NCBI GenBank assembly: GCA_947561715.1
Contig: OX387197.1
Span: forward strand, 22,532,266-22,596,265
Length of the DNA stretch: 64,000 nucleotides
From: Ascidia mentula
Taxonomy: Eukaryota; Chordata; Ascidiacea; Phlebobranchia; Ascidiidae
Direction: 5' to 3'
Position 1 is the first letter of the stretch. Each line of letters starts with the position of its first letter. Below the pieces are notes generated by a model. That model saw nothing but the letters and a program-made list of their open reading frames with translations, was not told the origin of the DNA and ran no database searches. The position numbers and the translations under genes are program-made. Positions 48,917 to 60,711 of this stretch are shown here, piece after piece.

Positions 48917-50669
48917 ATGGAGAGGTTTATTCATATAGGCTTGATCGCAGGTTTAGCATTGCTCGGTAAAGCCCAAACCTGGCACCAGTTTGAAGGTTAC
49001 GAGTATTACATCGAAAACAGTGCAGTCCGTTCTTATGCTCAAGCTCAAAGTGGATGTGCTGCAAGAAATGCTAATGTGGCAAATGTTAAAACAACTCAAG
49101 TGTTCAATTTTCTTGTCGGAAAGATAAACGCAACAGAAGAAAGATGGTCAACAATTGGTAAAACTTTTTAAATGTTAAAACTCAATTCGGTTTCGTGAAC
49201 AAGAAAATTTGTTTCGGTTTTTCGAATTAGAAAGTGCTTAGGGATGTTTTAGTTGTACGCCGGTAACAATCCTTTCGCTTTTGAAATTGTTTGTTGACAG
49301 GCATGTTCCTAATGTTTCAGACCAATATGTACACTCATTTTACATCGGTGCTGCGAGAGTCACAGGCGCCTAAAGGTTTCAGTGGACAGATGGAACAAGT
49401 GTTGATGTTGCACAGTGGAATAATAGGGAACCAAACAACCAAGGAGGAAATGAGGATTGTGTGATAATGGGTTGGGTTTATGAACTTGATTCAACATTCG
49501 GATGGAGAGATGTTTCCTGTTCAAAAATATTTGTCAAAAAATCATTGAATGTAAATATTCTTCAGTCGTATCTAGTGGTACTGAACCGAAAATTTTCTGC
49601 ACTGTATTTAATGTGATTATACACACAACATGTTGGACTAAAACCTTGCACATATATCATACATTAATTTCAAGTGTTTTATCGCAGCGCAACTGTTAAC
49701 AAATAAAATTAGTTCTATGGTAACCACACAAAAATTAATAACTGTAGTACAATTGCCTGTAACAACACAAAAAAATAACAACTACATCAAGTTTACCTCC
49801 CACAATATATATAATGGAAACGACAATGAACGACCATTTTTCGTATGGTATGTATCGTGGTGTCACACAAACGATACCTAAAAAACTAGTTACATATCAT
49901 TTTCTGTGTAGAATCGACAATCGAAGAATGTGTTGCAATGATAATTTCAGAACCATCCAGTTGCAGTTTTTTTCGGGGTAAGATATGTACGCCCAAAGTA
50001 ACGATATAATGTTCGTTGCAAACTTATTAAACGCTTTGCATTCATACGATGGGAAAGGAAATGTGTAGTAAGTTTGCAGCAAATTAATTTTTATTGAAAG
50101 TAGGAAATATTAAACAAGGCATAAAAAGTTGTGACGATAACTAGTAAAATACACAAATTTCTGCCATTTGTTTCTTCAGGCGATCACATTATCTTAATAC
50201 TTGCTGTTGTGTTCTTGTTCATAACAAACATCGTGTGCTGTGTTGTGATCTGGAAACAGAGAAACGCTAAACGGTAACCTCAAATCTACACTTCAAATCG
50301 TAATTTGAATAAAACTGCTATTTAATCAGGAGTGAACCGAAACAAAACGTTACAATTCTGCCGAAAGCATCTGCCGCTAACTATGAAAACGTTAATTCGT
50401 CACAACTACAAAATGAACATGCATACAAGAAAATAGCAGGTACTATTTATGACTTGTTGAAATTATGACACTCTCTTTAGGTTTGAGTGGAACAATGCAA
50501 TTCGTGTAAATTAATTATTTGCGGATTTCCTCTGCAAACCGTGATTGGTACATAAAATATCCCATATTTAGGTGATACTTGTGCCTCTGTGTCGAAGAAT
50601 CCATTTTACGTGAACATAAAAGGCACCGATTCCATAGAAATTGATGCTTTCGCAGAGCTTTCGGTTTAA
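48917..50669 (+). pseudogene. CTLR-14: group B receptor, recently inactivated
   Basis: Exon 1 (48917-49157) is open. The usual donor after the INAT codons is lost, and an in-phase donor 21 nt downstream replaces it. Exon 2 from 49321 has an in-frame TAA after ARVTGA. Its CTLD end is also deleted and frameshifted (WRDVSCSKIF, no YICQ). EPNNQGGNEDC is still present. The stalk exon has stops. The TM exon (about 50180-50273, HIILILAVVFLFITNIVCCV) is clean, as are the tail exons (50331-50440 with YENV, 10 residues, YKKI; about 50574-50669 with FYVNI). Damage is concentrated in the lectin and stalk exons. Confidence 0.82.
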
Positions 50670-51204
50670 ATCTCACAACAACTCTTATGGAAAAACTGGA
50701 TTCAGCTTTTTATATCCTAATATTGATGATTTCTGTATCAAAGCTGTTGTGATAATAATTGTTTTTCTGACTGTTCAAAACACATGACATTGAAGAACTT
50801 TTGCGAATGCCCTTTTTGGAGGATAACAGTGTGCATTGGATGTTGATTCGAACAGTGCATTGTATGGACGTTTATGTCTTCGATGATGCCGATACTATCG
50901 CTCGGTAGTTATTTTTTTTCTTCGCATTTATTGTTTTGTTAATGTTTAATTGCTAACAATAGTTCTTCGTATGGGAGCGTTAACGGTGTATGTCAACGCG
51001 CAATATAGTCGTACGCTCTGTTAAGCCTTCATGCAGTTTTCCTGTGAGCGTATATTTGCCTCGCTTGATCGCTTTTGTACTGTTTCGATTTACCAGCTGA
51101 ATGGATTTACAGCCAATGTCAACCTTTGTGAAGTTCAGAGAGTAGCCTATTCGTTGAAACTGCCTTAGTACCACTAGATATTGATACTGCAGAAGTTTTT
51201 GCGA
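50670..51204. other. Intergenic, 5' flank of CTLR-15
   Basis: A stretch at about 51000-51200 is homologous to 60540-60710 upstream of CTLR-16 (gatttacagccaa and following). It is the shared 5' flank of the two group C genes. Confidence 0.5.
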
Positions 51205-52276
51205 TGAAGCTTGCGTTTTGGTACTTGATTGTTGTTTCTATAACAAGTGCTTTTGGAAAAGATTTCAGCATTTCGTATACCTAATTGTTTGCAAGCAAGT
51301 CAATTCGTTTAAGGAAGCTGTTACTGCATGTGAAATCGGCAACGCCAACGTTGTTAATGTTAAGACGGATTCTATACAAAGGTAAAGTTTATTTGTGAAC
51401 TACAATTGTATTGGATATTTGTGAAATTTGGTGTTATGTTGACAATATCTTTAAAATATGTTTTGCTGATTTTGTTGACAGAGTATCCTTATTCCTTCTA
51501 CATTGGCGCGACAGAAATCGGTAACACTAAGATATTTCGCTGGATGGACGGAACTATTGTTGACGTCACCCAGTGGAATGTTGAATCACGGGAACCGAAT
51601 GGGACCAACGAACATTGTGTGATCACGGGTAATTACGGCAATGACTTTGATGAAATGTACAGATGGGAAGACATTTCTTGTGATCACACTTCAAGATATA
51701 TTTGCCAAAGGATGGTCGCATGTAACTTAAGTAATACACCATATACTGTTTTTGCGTGCAAATGTAAACTGAAAAATTCAATCTAGTGCACATGCTTATA
51801 CGGTAATCGATCGACAGCCTGCCAGGGTACACTGTTAAAAATTTTGGGTACAAATTTTTAAAGTTTTGGGTGGTGTGTTTGTTTACCCAAAAAAATGGAG
51901 AAATATTTTGGGTATCCTTAAAATCTACCCAAGTGAAATTGGGTAGCATGTCTACCCAAAATAATTTCAATCAATGATTGGGTAGAAAAACATTCTACCC
52001 AATTCCATGAAAACTTTTTTTTGGGTAGTCGGCTTTTATACCCAAATATGCAACTGAGTTTTGTACCCAAAATAAACGAATTGGGTATGATCAACAAGTA
52101 CCTAAATTAAAATCTGTACTTTGTTGGGTAATGACTGTTGTTCAGACAGACTTGGGTATTTCAACCCCAAAATAACATTGCATGTTCAAACAAAAAATTG
52201 CACAAAAAACAACCACTGTGCCACTTTATAACATAACTATGATCCCAAAACATTTGTTTATTTTCACACAATCCGA

Positions 52277-55200
52277 TTAGCTTAAATACACACATGCAGA
52301 ATATTTCAAAGACTCCATCCTAAATTTTGGACAAACAAATTTCTCAAACAAGCCAAACGGGGAAACTACACACAAAGGATGGGGATAACATAATTTTTTT
52401 TGGAGAACATATGCTTTCACTGATGTGTGTTCTACGGACCATGCATGATAATGTTCATTGTAATAATTAACACAAAGCATGTGTCCAACAAGTATTACAC
52501 CACATGATTGACTCAAATAAACAGCATCTACCGACAATAAATCTGGCACCCCATCTTCACAAACATGTGCACACACAACACACTGTGCCGAGTACATTAA
52601 ACCATCATAACTTAGATTATCAGTTTTTTTAATGTAAGTTTCATCAGTGGGGCTGCTACTTGATCCAAACACATCATATGAATTTACAGTTGTAAACTTT
52701 TTAATTGTGAAAGGGCATGAAAATAAGTCATTTTCTATAATATTTGATGCTAATTTTATTTGATGCTGGACAGCAATTGTATGTGGAACATTAATGTAAT
52801 TGTTGCTCCTAGTGATTATTTGCTTCAAACTTTTATGCTTGGCCTCAAATCTCATGCACGAAAATTGCATTAGCGGACCAATTTCTTTAATTAACCTTGG
52901 ATAATGTAATAAAAAATGCAGTTTAGGTGTAATTGCTGCCTCTGGATAACTGCCATGAAACATGCTAAAAAAGCTTCGCAATTCCATTTCCAGTTCAGTT
53001 ATTGTTGTGCATGAAATAAATGGTGCACAGCAAATATCAACAATTCCACAAAATGTTATATATAACTCCCATGCATCATCTTCATCAGGAATGTAGCTTC
53101 CAATTAACATTGGCAAACATCGAAGTAGACACCAATATTGTGAAGCTAATAACAAACGAAATATAGCCAAAAATAAATTTGCTTGAACAAATGTACACAC
53201 AATACCATACCAGTTTGGCGCAAATTTTTGCTTTTATCATCAACCAATTTGCCATAAGAAATATGAGATGGTTTGTTTTTATGGTCCATGCCATACTTAA
53301 AGCAATCAATTTTGTTATTCAGACAATCAAGACTAAATAGCTTTTTTTTGATTATCAGATTCTGTTTAAAGAGAAAAAAACTGATAATTTGGAGGTCAAA
53401 ATGTATTTATGATTACTAACAATCAAAATACCTGTAAAGTCAGTTTTAATATGTATGGGATTGCTCCCTCAAATATATCATGATGAACATCAGCAGCAAA
53501 ATTTTCTGCTGGGTGAAAATACTGAGACAACAGTGGACATCGAAATTTTATTCCCTGATGGGGTTTTCCTGTTGTCTGGGCTACTTCTACTGAGTTGTTG
53601 TACATTTCCCGGGTACGTATTTGACATTGCTTGTAAGAATTCTGTTTTAAACAAGTTGAAAGTGTCTTAAAATACTACCAAATATGACCGCTTTAGAAGT
53701 GAAAGGCATTATTTTAATAAACAACACAGAAAAGGTTTTTACCTTTGTCTGAATGTCATTTCCAGTACATGTACAGTATCTTGATACAAATGTATTAAAC
53801 CCTGAAAATCGCTCAGTAAAGCCTAAAATGGAGTGAGCAGCTAAATTATCTAAAGCAATTTGTGCAACTGTCCCTCGAACAGTTACCTCTGAACCATTGT
53901 AACTGAAATGAACACCCTCCTGGGAAATAAATACATAAATTCAGTTAAAGTTGCAATTACGCTATAACTAATGAAATTTTACTTACTGTTTCAAGTTGCT
54001 GTATGTCCCGATTAAGTGGCTGCAAAATTTTGACCCAACCAATTCGAGGGTCCTTTAAATCTTTACTGTAAAAAAGTGTGCTGAGAAAAATTCTATTTAC
54101 AGCTGATGCAAGTTTGGGGTGAGTGTTGAGTATCAAAAAATAGATTGCACCTTGGAAAAAGGAGTGCAGGGTTGATTGCACAATACAACAAACAAAAATG
54201 GCTATGTACCCATATTATGTGTGCCTGTTTTGGATCCAAGTGGATTGACAACCTCAAACCCATCGTAGTAAAATAGAAGTTGTAAATTTGGTACTGCTTC
54301 AGTAAAAAGAGAATGTGATTTTGCATATTCCCCATGCGAAAAGCTTTTGTAGACATCTTCATCATCCAAGTCCTCTTCTGATTTAGTGATCTTAAATTAT
54401 TCAGGAAGGATGATGTTTGTCATTGAACTAATTATACATAATCACATATTGCAGATGTACTTACCCAATCATAAAGACTGGAATTTTCCAGCAAGGTTTT
54501 TAAAAGTGCAGTTAGTGAAATATACTCAAGTGAATGGTACTCCATGCCTTGTTTTGAACCATCTTTTGGACATTCAAATAATATATGTCGTGTAGGAGTC
54601 TGAACAAGCACTTTGCTTAAAGAAATACAATGTTTGCAAAACAAACTTACAACCAACGAGGGAAGAAGTTTTCTTCTTTGATATTCAGTTACAATATCAT
54701 GAAAGGGGTTGGCTAATCCCATTGCCAGTTGAAATACTTCCTCTTGACTGGAAGACAATGATGCCGTAGCCTTGATTCCTCCTATCAAAGTTTGAATACT
54801 TTCTTCTAATAGGCCTTCTGTCCAAGTTTGTACTAAATGCAGAGCCGACTCAGTCAAATTACAATCAACCTTCAGTTTGGTCAGTGAGAGAGCCATTAAT
54901 TGCTTTCTGTTGTGTAAGTTTTGCCTTGTGTTTCTGTATACATCAATGTCCTTATCAATACAAGAATCTTCGCTAGTTGCAACACTGCAAGTAGTGTTAC
55001 AATCACTACCTGAATCCATTTCTTCTTCCTTCGGTGTGTCATTTGGCAAGGACAATTCTTCTAAATCACAGGAACTGTTTCTGGACGAGTATCTGTACCA
55101 ACAAGTCGGCATATGCCAAGACTTCCCGCAGTGCCACCTTTTTATGTGATGTCGCAATGAAACTTTGTCATTTAGCTGTATAGAGCAACCGTCTATGTTG

Positions 55201-55325
55201 CAAATTAGCTTGAAAGACTTGTCGTAGCAATGGTGAGAAAACACATGTCTTTTCAAAGCCATTTTACTTTTAAAATAGTTTGCACAAAACGTGCACTTGA
55301 ACAAAATACTGTTCACACAACTCAT
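52277..55325 (-). CDS. Transposase-like protein of the CACTA-like element, 870 aa
   Basis: Seven exons (55325-54465, 54390-54210, 54150-53987, 53919-53743, 53641-53432, 53361-53211, 53145-52277) join in phase to 2613 nt without a stop. The N-terminus has C2H2-type fingers (CTFCANYF then H/H; CNIDGC then H/H). A conserved core follows, with YYDGFEVVNPLGS, LNTHP, DVHHDIFEG, ASQYWCLLRCLPM, PKLHFLLHYP and RFEAKHKSLKQ. The Asp, Asp and Glu in YYDG, VHHD and FEAK are candidates for an RNase H-like DDE triad (inference). The protein resembles the large uncharacterised transposon proteins common in fish and invertebrate genomes. An unbroken frame suggests recent activity. Confidence 0.82.
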
Positions 55326-55503
55326 GTTATTTAACTTGTCACTGCCTTACCATGACTCCTGCATCCAACAGAACAGTTTGTCTAAAAAAAATTCCTTCTT
55401 ACAAATTCGGATGAGCGTAACGCAAGCGTAAAATTATTGTTTATTTCAATGATTTATACTCAAAAATAGTGAACCTTTTTATTTATTACCCCATAAAGCC
55501 ACT

Positions 55504-55580
55504 GAGCTCCTGTAGCGCAGTTGGTAGAGCGTTGGGCCTGGTTAGCCCAGGGTCGTTAGCTAAAACCTCACCGGGAGCTT
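55504..55580 (+). mobile_element. tRNA-like sequence, probably a SINE head
   Basis: A 7-bp acceptor stem (gagctcc with ggagctt), an intact A-box (tagcgcagttggtagagcg) and an anticodon arm tgggc-ctggtta-gccca with anticodon GGT (Thr) are present. The T-loop is degenerate (ctaaaac instead of a TTCRA type) with a mismatched stem, so this is not a good functional tRNA. About 150 bp of GC-richer unrelated sequence follows, as in a SINE body. It lies in the central promoter region of the transposon. Confidence 0.6.
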
Positions 55581-57549
55581 GATTTTTCAAATCTCGCTCC
55601 GACTTGTCGGGAAAGTGGCTGATCCAGCTTGGCTGCGAAGCCTGTGAACCTTATGATCAGAATATTAGAGCTGTGATCGCCAAATATAACGGGCCTGCGC
55701 AGTGGGGCGATCCTGCTTTGCTATGCGAAAGCATAGTATCACTTCTGCGTTGTTTTATTTATTATTTATAGCTTTTCAACTGCATAAAAAGTCGCCGCGA
55801 AGAGTTTCAAAAATCAAATTTTGAAATTGGCGCGAAACGTTACGTCACACCCAGTGCGGCGCGGCAAAAATCGTCTAGAGGATGCGTTTGTTTTGCTCAC
55901 GGTGCGGCGTGGTTTGAAAGTTAAATGATATTTTGTGTTTGTTTGCGAAGGAAATAGTGCGCGTTTTCACGTTTTTTAACGTCAGGAAGTCATAATGAAC
56001 CGTAGTGTTGACGATGTTGTAGCTATTGTGTCCTTGGCGTTAAAAGATGAGGATGATAAAGAAAGGGAAAGTGTCTGTCAACAATTTTATGGTGAGACAA
56101 CATGTGTAAATAAGCCAAAACAAATTTGCTAGTTAATTTTATAATTAATGTGTAAGTTAAAACCTATGCTGTTAAATGTTGATCAGAAAGAAAAAAATAT
56201 ATCCTAATGATAAATTGTACTATTTCGCACATTTTTAGACAACAAAATTGATGGTAAGGCCTTTGGAGCAGTTGACCAGCTGGACATGCTGTTCAAAATA
56301 TTTCCAGACATTCCCAAAGGAAGTTTATTAAAAATTTACCAAGAACTTAAAACTTCTGAGAGGTCGAATAGCTTTGACATGGACCACATGTCAAATTCAA
56401 ATTCAAGCAGCAGTTTGGACAGTTCAATATGTGAAACAGTCACCAGTGAAGAGAGTTCAACCTCAAACCATGATTTGGAAGTTCTTCCAAATCTAACTAA
56501 GACTGTTCCAAAAGTATTTCCCATTGAACTTTGCGATTTTGGTTTTTATGCCAAAGAACTGATCCGAACTGGCATACTGACTGAAAAAGGAAAGCGAGAG
56601 GTCACATCAGAATTAATATGAGTTATGAAAAAATATGAAAGGTAGAAGATATTTTTCAAACATGACAATGTTAATAACAGTATGAGTCAGTCATTTTATT
56701 CTCAGAATTGTGAGTAAATCCGTGATTTGTGTTCCTAAGTTTGTGGGCAACCATTATGGCAAACTAGAAGATATTTGATTTACAATACATTTGTAGTCCT
56801 GTTGTAATTATCGTGAGCCTTGTTTTCAGGTACCCTACCAGACCAACAAAGAGATCAGCAATAACTTCCTTTGTACAACTTGGAAAGGCAACCCTTGGAC
56901 TTAGCGAAGAAGATGCCAAGGTAGCACTTGACTTTATATATACTATACATAAATATATAAAAAAAATTTGCTTCAGAAATTTTGGTTGCGAAAAATAACC
57001 CAAAAGATAAACACACAACTTAAACAACAAAGGCGTCTGCAGCATTACACTACCCCTTCTAAACGAACTAAAAACAACACAACCGGGACAGCTTCAACAT
57101 CTATTATAAAACGTCGAAAAATTATGCATGTGGAGGAACTGGATGTGGATCTGATGAATCAAAATAAACAAGCAAGTTTGCTACGTTTTGATTTTACGAA
57201 ATTAAACTTTTGAGTTATTGTGTGACAGCTTTACATAGATCACTCTTTACAGCAGGGCGCACGCTCGGTTAAAAAATGGTTGCTTCAAAGGTTTTATGTG
57301 ACTATAATGATTTTTGTTCTAGTTGTTGAAAGAAGAGTTTCAAAAGCAATGTGACATAAGGAATCAACGCAAAATTTCGGATATGATGGATCAGACATTT
57401 GCAATGAGAAGAAACTTTTTCTATTCAAATCCAAATCCAAAAAGTGTGTTTCAAGAATGGCCGGCTTTGTCTATGTATACTGAGGTAATTATCTCTCCCA
57501 AATACATATTTTGTTTATTTAAATTTTTGTGACAGTTATCAGTATTGTG

Positions 57550-57600
57550 CACTTTTTATGTATAAATATATATATATATACATATATATATATGTGATCA
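57550..57600. repeat. AT dinucleotide microsatellite
   Basis: A run of alternating ta/at with one internal c lies in an intron of the second transposon gene. Confidence 0.8.
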
Positions 57601-57642
57601 TATTTGTAAAAGTATATACATTATTTTTTGTATGGACTACAG

Positions 57643-57840
57643 CAGTGCTTCCCAACCTTTTTCAGTTCGCGACCAACTTTTAATGCAAATTTTATTGTGC
57701 GACCCACAATGAGATATGACCGAACGAATAAAAAACATTGTTGCATAAATGTTACATAATGATAATGCAATAATTTTGTGATCTGATAGAAAACTGTATC
57801 ATTCAGAAATGCTATGCGACCCACTGGTTCGGAAGCACTG
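57643..57840. mobile_element. hAT-type MITE nested in the CACTA-like element, 198 bp
   Basis: Terminal inverted repeats CAGTGCTTCCCAACC and GGTTCGGAAGCACTG differ at one base. A perfect 8-bp duplication gactacag flanks it at 57635-57642 and 57841-57848. It is inside an intron of the second transposon gene and has no coding capacity. Confidence 0.92.
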
Positions 57841-59394
57841 GACTACAGCACTATAATTGCTTTTGTTTATTCGCTTTCAGTTGGTTAAAGAATTTAAAAG
57901 GGTACAGCGCTTTGAAAAGGAGAATTATTTGCAGTCAAGGATCTTTATGAACATTATTAATTACGCCAAACAACGGACCAAATCTATGCAGGTGAAGCGG
58001 ATATTACAGAAACTACCATTAAACAATGAAGAACAAATGCCATTTGGTGAGGAAGTTCAAAAATACTGTTATTATTATATTTGACATCATAGTACCAACA
58101 CAGACATTAATCTAAAAATTTCTTTTCAGATCAACAGATTATTTTTGGTTCATGGGTTTTGTGTAACATCCTTAGATCTAACACTAAAAAGGAGCATTGT
58201 ACTGAGCGCTACCTGCTTGATCTATGTCCGGTAAGTTGGCAGCAAATTAGTTGTGACAATAAAAAAGTTACTTTTCATTGTATTCAATTTTGTTTTGTAG
58301 GAAAATACAACTACAGATGACTTCATTAAGGCAGTTTCAGATCGCCACCAGCCATTCATTGCAGTGTTGGGCACCACAGATGATATCAAAAAAATCCGAC
58401 TGTTTTGTGAGAAACAACCCTTAATGCAAGTTAAAACTGTATCGGAGGCATTTACTGCTCTTTTTGCGTATTATTACGTGTTTAATTATGAGTACTGCCC
58501 ACATGTACATTTGGCACTACAGTTTCTGCAAACTTACTGGTTAGGTATCCCAACAAATGTCAATGATTCTGTAAAAGAGTTGGCAATGAAATTAAAGCTA
58601 GTTTGAAGTTTTGCAGTGAATTTTATTTCCACTTTTGATGTAATTTCTTTCCTTTGAATACACTTTTGTGTATATTTATTGTGTGGTTCAAAACCAGTGG
58701 AGAACCCTATTTTATTTGGGTAAAGTATGTTTCTACGCAACAATGTTGGGGATCCCCACGAATGTACCCAGGATATTAAATGAGGTACAAATCAGAATTA
58801 CCCAATATAACATGTGGGAGAAAAACCATGATACCCAAAAATGGAAAATGGGTAAGCAATAACATTACCCAAGTTGGGTTGGGTATCAATTACCTAAAAA
58901 TTTATATTGGGAATCCCCACGAATGTACCCTGTCAGACATAAAAGTACCCAATAATTTTGGGTAGTAGTTACCCAGTTTTGCTAACAGTGTAGCTTGGTT
59001 CACTGATCCAGTAAAGTTCAAACTACTGATTTTTCATCATATACTGTTTTTAATGTTATGATCAGCTATCCGGGATATAACATTTATCTTTATTATGCCC
59101 CGCTCTAAACCTACATTGCATGTATATGTCTTTAAAAAAACCCAAAGTATTAAAAAGCAAACTTTCCACGCAACACGTCCTTCGCGGTACTGCCACGGAA
59201 ATATACTTTCATTCAACCAAACCAAAAAGTCTTACGGTCATACAGTATTTGTTTCTTGTGCAGAAGAAATACGGCCATCAAGCTTGGTGCCAACTCCTTC
59301 GTCTGACCCAATAGCGGTCCCTATCATCTTAATATGTGCTGTTGTGCTCGCGTTAATGACAATCATCACGGCTTGTGTTAGTAAGGAAGAATAA

Positions 59395-60711
59395 CACCAA
59401 TCTTTCTGTTTTAAGAGCAAGTATTTAGTTTTGGGTACAAATGCAGTTTGAGTTCGAACTTTGTTTCGTGTATCCTGTCTGCAACTTTTGCTTTTTTGCT
59501 ACTAACACTTTCATTTATTAATCCAACGTATATCGTTTCCATGTTAGTATACTAGTTAACTTTGTGCTACCGCGCACGAGTTCAGTTCTAATGTATAAGG
59601 GTAGTTTCTTTTTCTTATTCAAACGTCATGTACTGTTTTCTTTTGTCGTTTTTGTTTTAGAGTTGTCTCTACGTTATATAGTGTCATAAAGCCGCCAAAT
59701 AAGCTATTAATGTCAATACAGAATACAAATAAGTTACCTGTATAATGTGTATTCAATAACTGTTTTTTATACAAAACACAATCGCAAATATGTTTAGGTA
59801 CCGAATAAAACTGCTGTAACGTATGTTTTGTGTCAGCTTTATGCTTGATAATTACACTGAATTGGGTTTATCAAAGAAGATGCTAGCTTTGCGCAAACTA
59901 AAAAAAATTAGTGATGGAAATTTGCGTAGGAACTCATTTAGCTCGGTACTGCTGGGTTATGATGGATATTTGCAGGAAAGAAAAACTAGCAAAATCTATC
60001 TGAGTATTTTCTGGACAAGTGATGAGATCATTCGTATCTCTAGATTCAGAATGCGTTTCATAATACATGACGTAATTCACAGGTGTGTTTTATTCACTTA
60101 TGACGATACCATGGTGTCGTATCTGGAAATAAGACCTAAAGCTATCCAGAAAGTATAAAATGCAGATACCAAATATTAACGACACTGAAATGCTCAATAT
60201 ATTTTGCATACCTCCTTATGTTGTAACATTAGACTAAATTAACATACGTAGTGTGGGTCGTGGTGCAACAATGCTAAATGCTTTTACAGAGGGCCACTAT
60301 TCCCAACTAAGCCCGAACAGCTTTAAAACTGAGAATACAATTTGCATCTTATTCATGGCACTTTCATTTCAAGAAATAATTCCTCGTTATCACGTCATGG
60401 TAACATCAGACGCCTAAAATGCAGTTGTTATGAAATGAATGTTGTCATGTACTTTACATTCGTCAATAAACTTTCAAAGGTGGCGTTAGAGACGTCGACA
60501 GAATGTTTTGCTGTCGTTGGCCTTCATGCGTCAGCAGTTTTCCTGTGTGAGAATTTTTGCATCGCTTGATCGCCTTTATACTGTGTTAACTTTCCGGCTG
60601 GATGGATTTACAGCCAACGTCGGCCTTTGTGAAGCTCAGTGTTTTTTTGGAGAAACTGCCTTAGTGCCACTGGTTCTTAATACTGCGACAGGAAAAGCAG
60701 AATTGTTTGCG
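59395..60711. other. Intergenic between CTLR-15 and CTLR-16
   Basis: An open frame of 111 codons at 59823-60158 (contains KIYLSIFWTSDEIIRISRF) has an ATG and a stop but no recognisable domain. It might be a small unknown gene but could be chance. 60540-60710 is the group C 5' flank shared with CTLR-15. Confidence 0.35.

Larger units (their letters stand above)
55995..58605 (+). pseudogene. Second protein of the CACTA-like element, broken by a TGA
   Basis: Start ATG 55995. Exon pieces are at 55995-56091, 56239 to about 56638, about 56829-56921, about 57010-57210, 57325-57484, 57881-58046, 58131-58230 and 58302-58605. The second exon has a TGA at 56619-56621, although the reading frame continues cleanly (VMKKYE) into the next exon (YPTRPTKRSAIT), so it looks like one point mutation. 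The C-terminal part (FIAVLGTTDDIKKIRLFCE, ALFAYYYVFN) matches the partner ORF usually found beside this transposase type. It is an accessory protein of unknown role. Confidence 0.6.
51830..58990. mobile_element. CACTA (EnSpm)-like DNA transposon, 7161 bp
   Basis: Ends are CACTGTTA (left) and TAACAGTG (right). Imperfect inverted repeats extend about 21 bp and are flanked by a 2-bp TA duplication (51828-51829, 58991-58992). Both subterminal regions (about 51840-52150 and 58700-58980) are packed with tacccaa/ttgggta motifs in both orientations, typical of the transposase-binding repeats of CACTA elements. Two divergent internal genes transcribe away from a central region at 55330-55990. CACT(A/G) termini, short TSDs, subterminal repeats and two ORFs support the superfamily; the clade is not resolved. 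Confidence 0.85.
51205..59394 (+). pseudogene. CTLR-15: group C receptor, frameshifted and split by a transposon
   Basis: Exon 1 begins MKLAFWYLIVVSITSAFGK but lacks about 10 nt present in CTLR-16, so the frame is lost before the HFEYL-equivalent; it is also short at its 3' end. Exon 2 (about 51482-51720) is intact: YPYSFYIGATEIGNTKIF, EPNGTNEHCV, RWEDISC, YICQR. A 7.16-kb CACTA-like element lies in the following intron. Beyond it the TM exon (about 59260-59394) encodes IAVPIILICAVVLALMTIITA and then stops after CVSKEE, leaving almost no tail. Whether a transcript spans the transposon is unknown. Confidence 0.75.

Noticed and set aside
55504..55580. Functional tRNA-Thr(GGT) gene
   Set aside because: The acceptor, D and anticodon arms are good, but the T-loop and T-stem are degraded and the sequence continues into a GC-rich body, so a SINE or pseudo-tRNA is more likely.
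60508..60711. Upstream in-frame ATGs of CTLR-16 as the true start
   Set aside because: They would bury the signal peptide 68 residues inside the protein. The same flank is present in CTLR-15 with stops, so it is upstream non-coding sequence.
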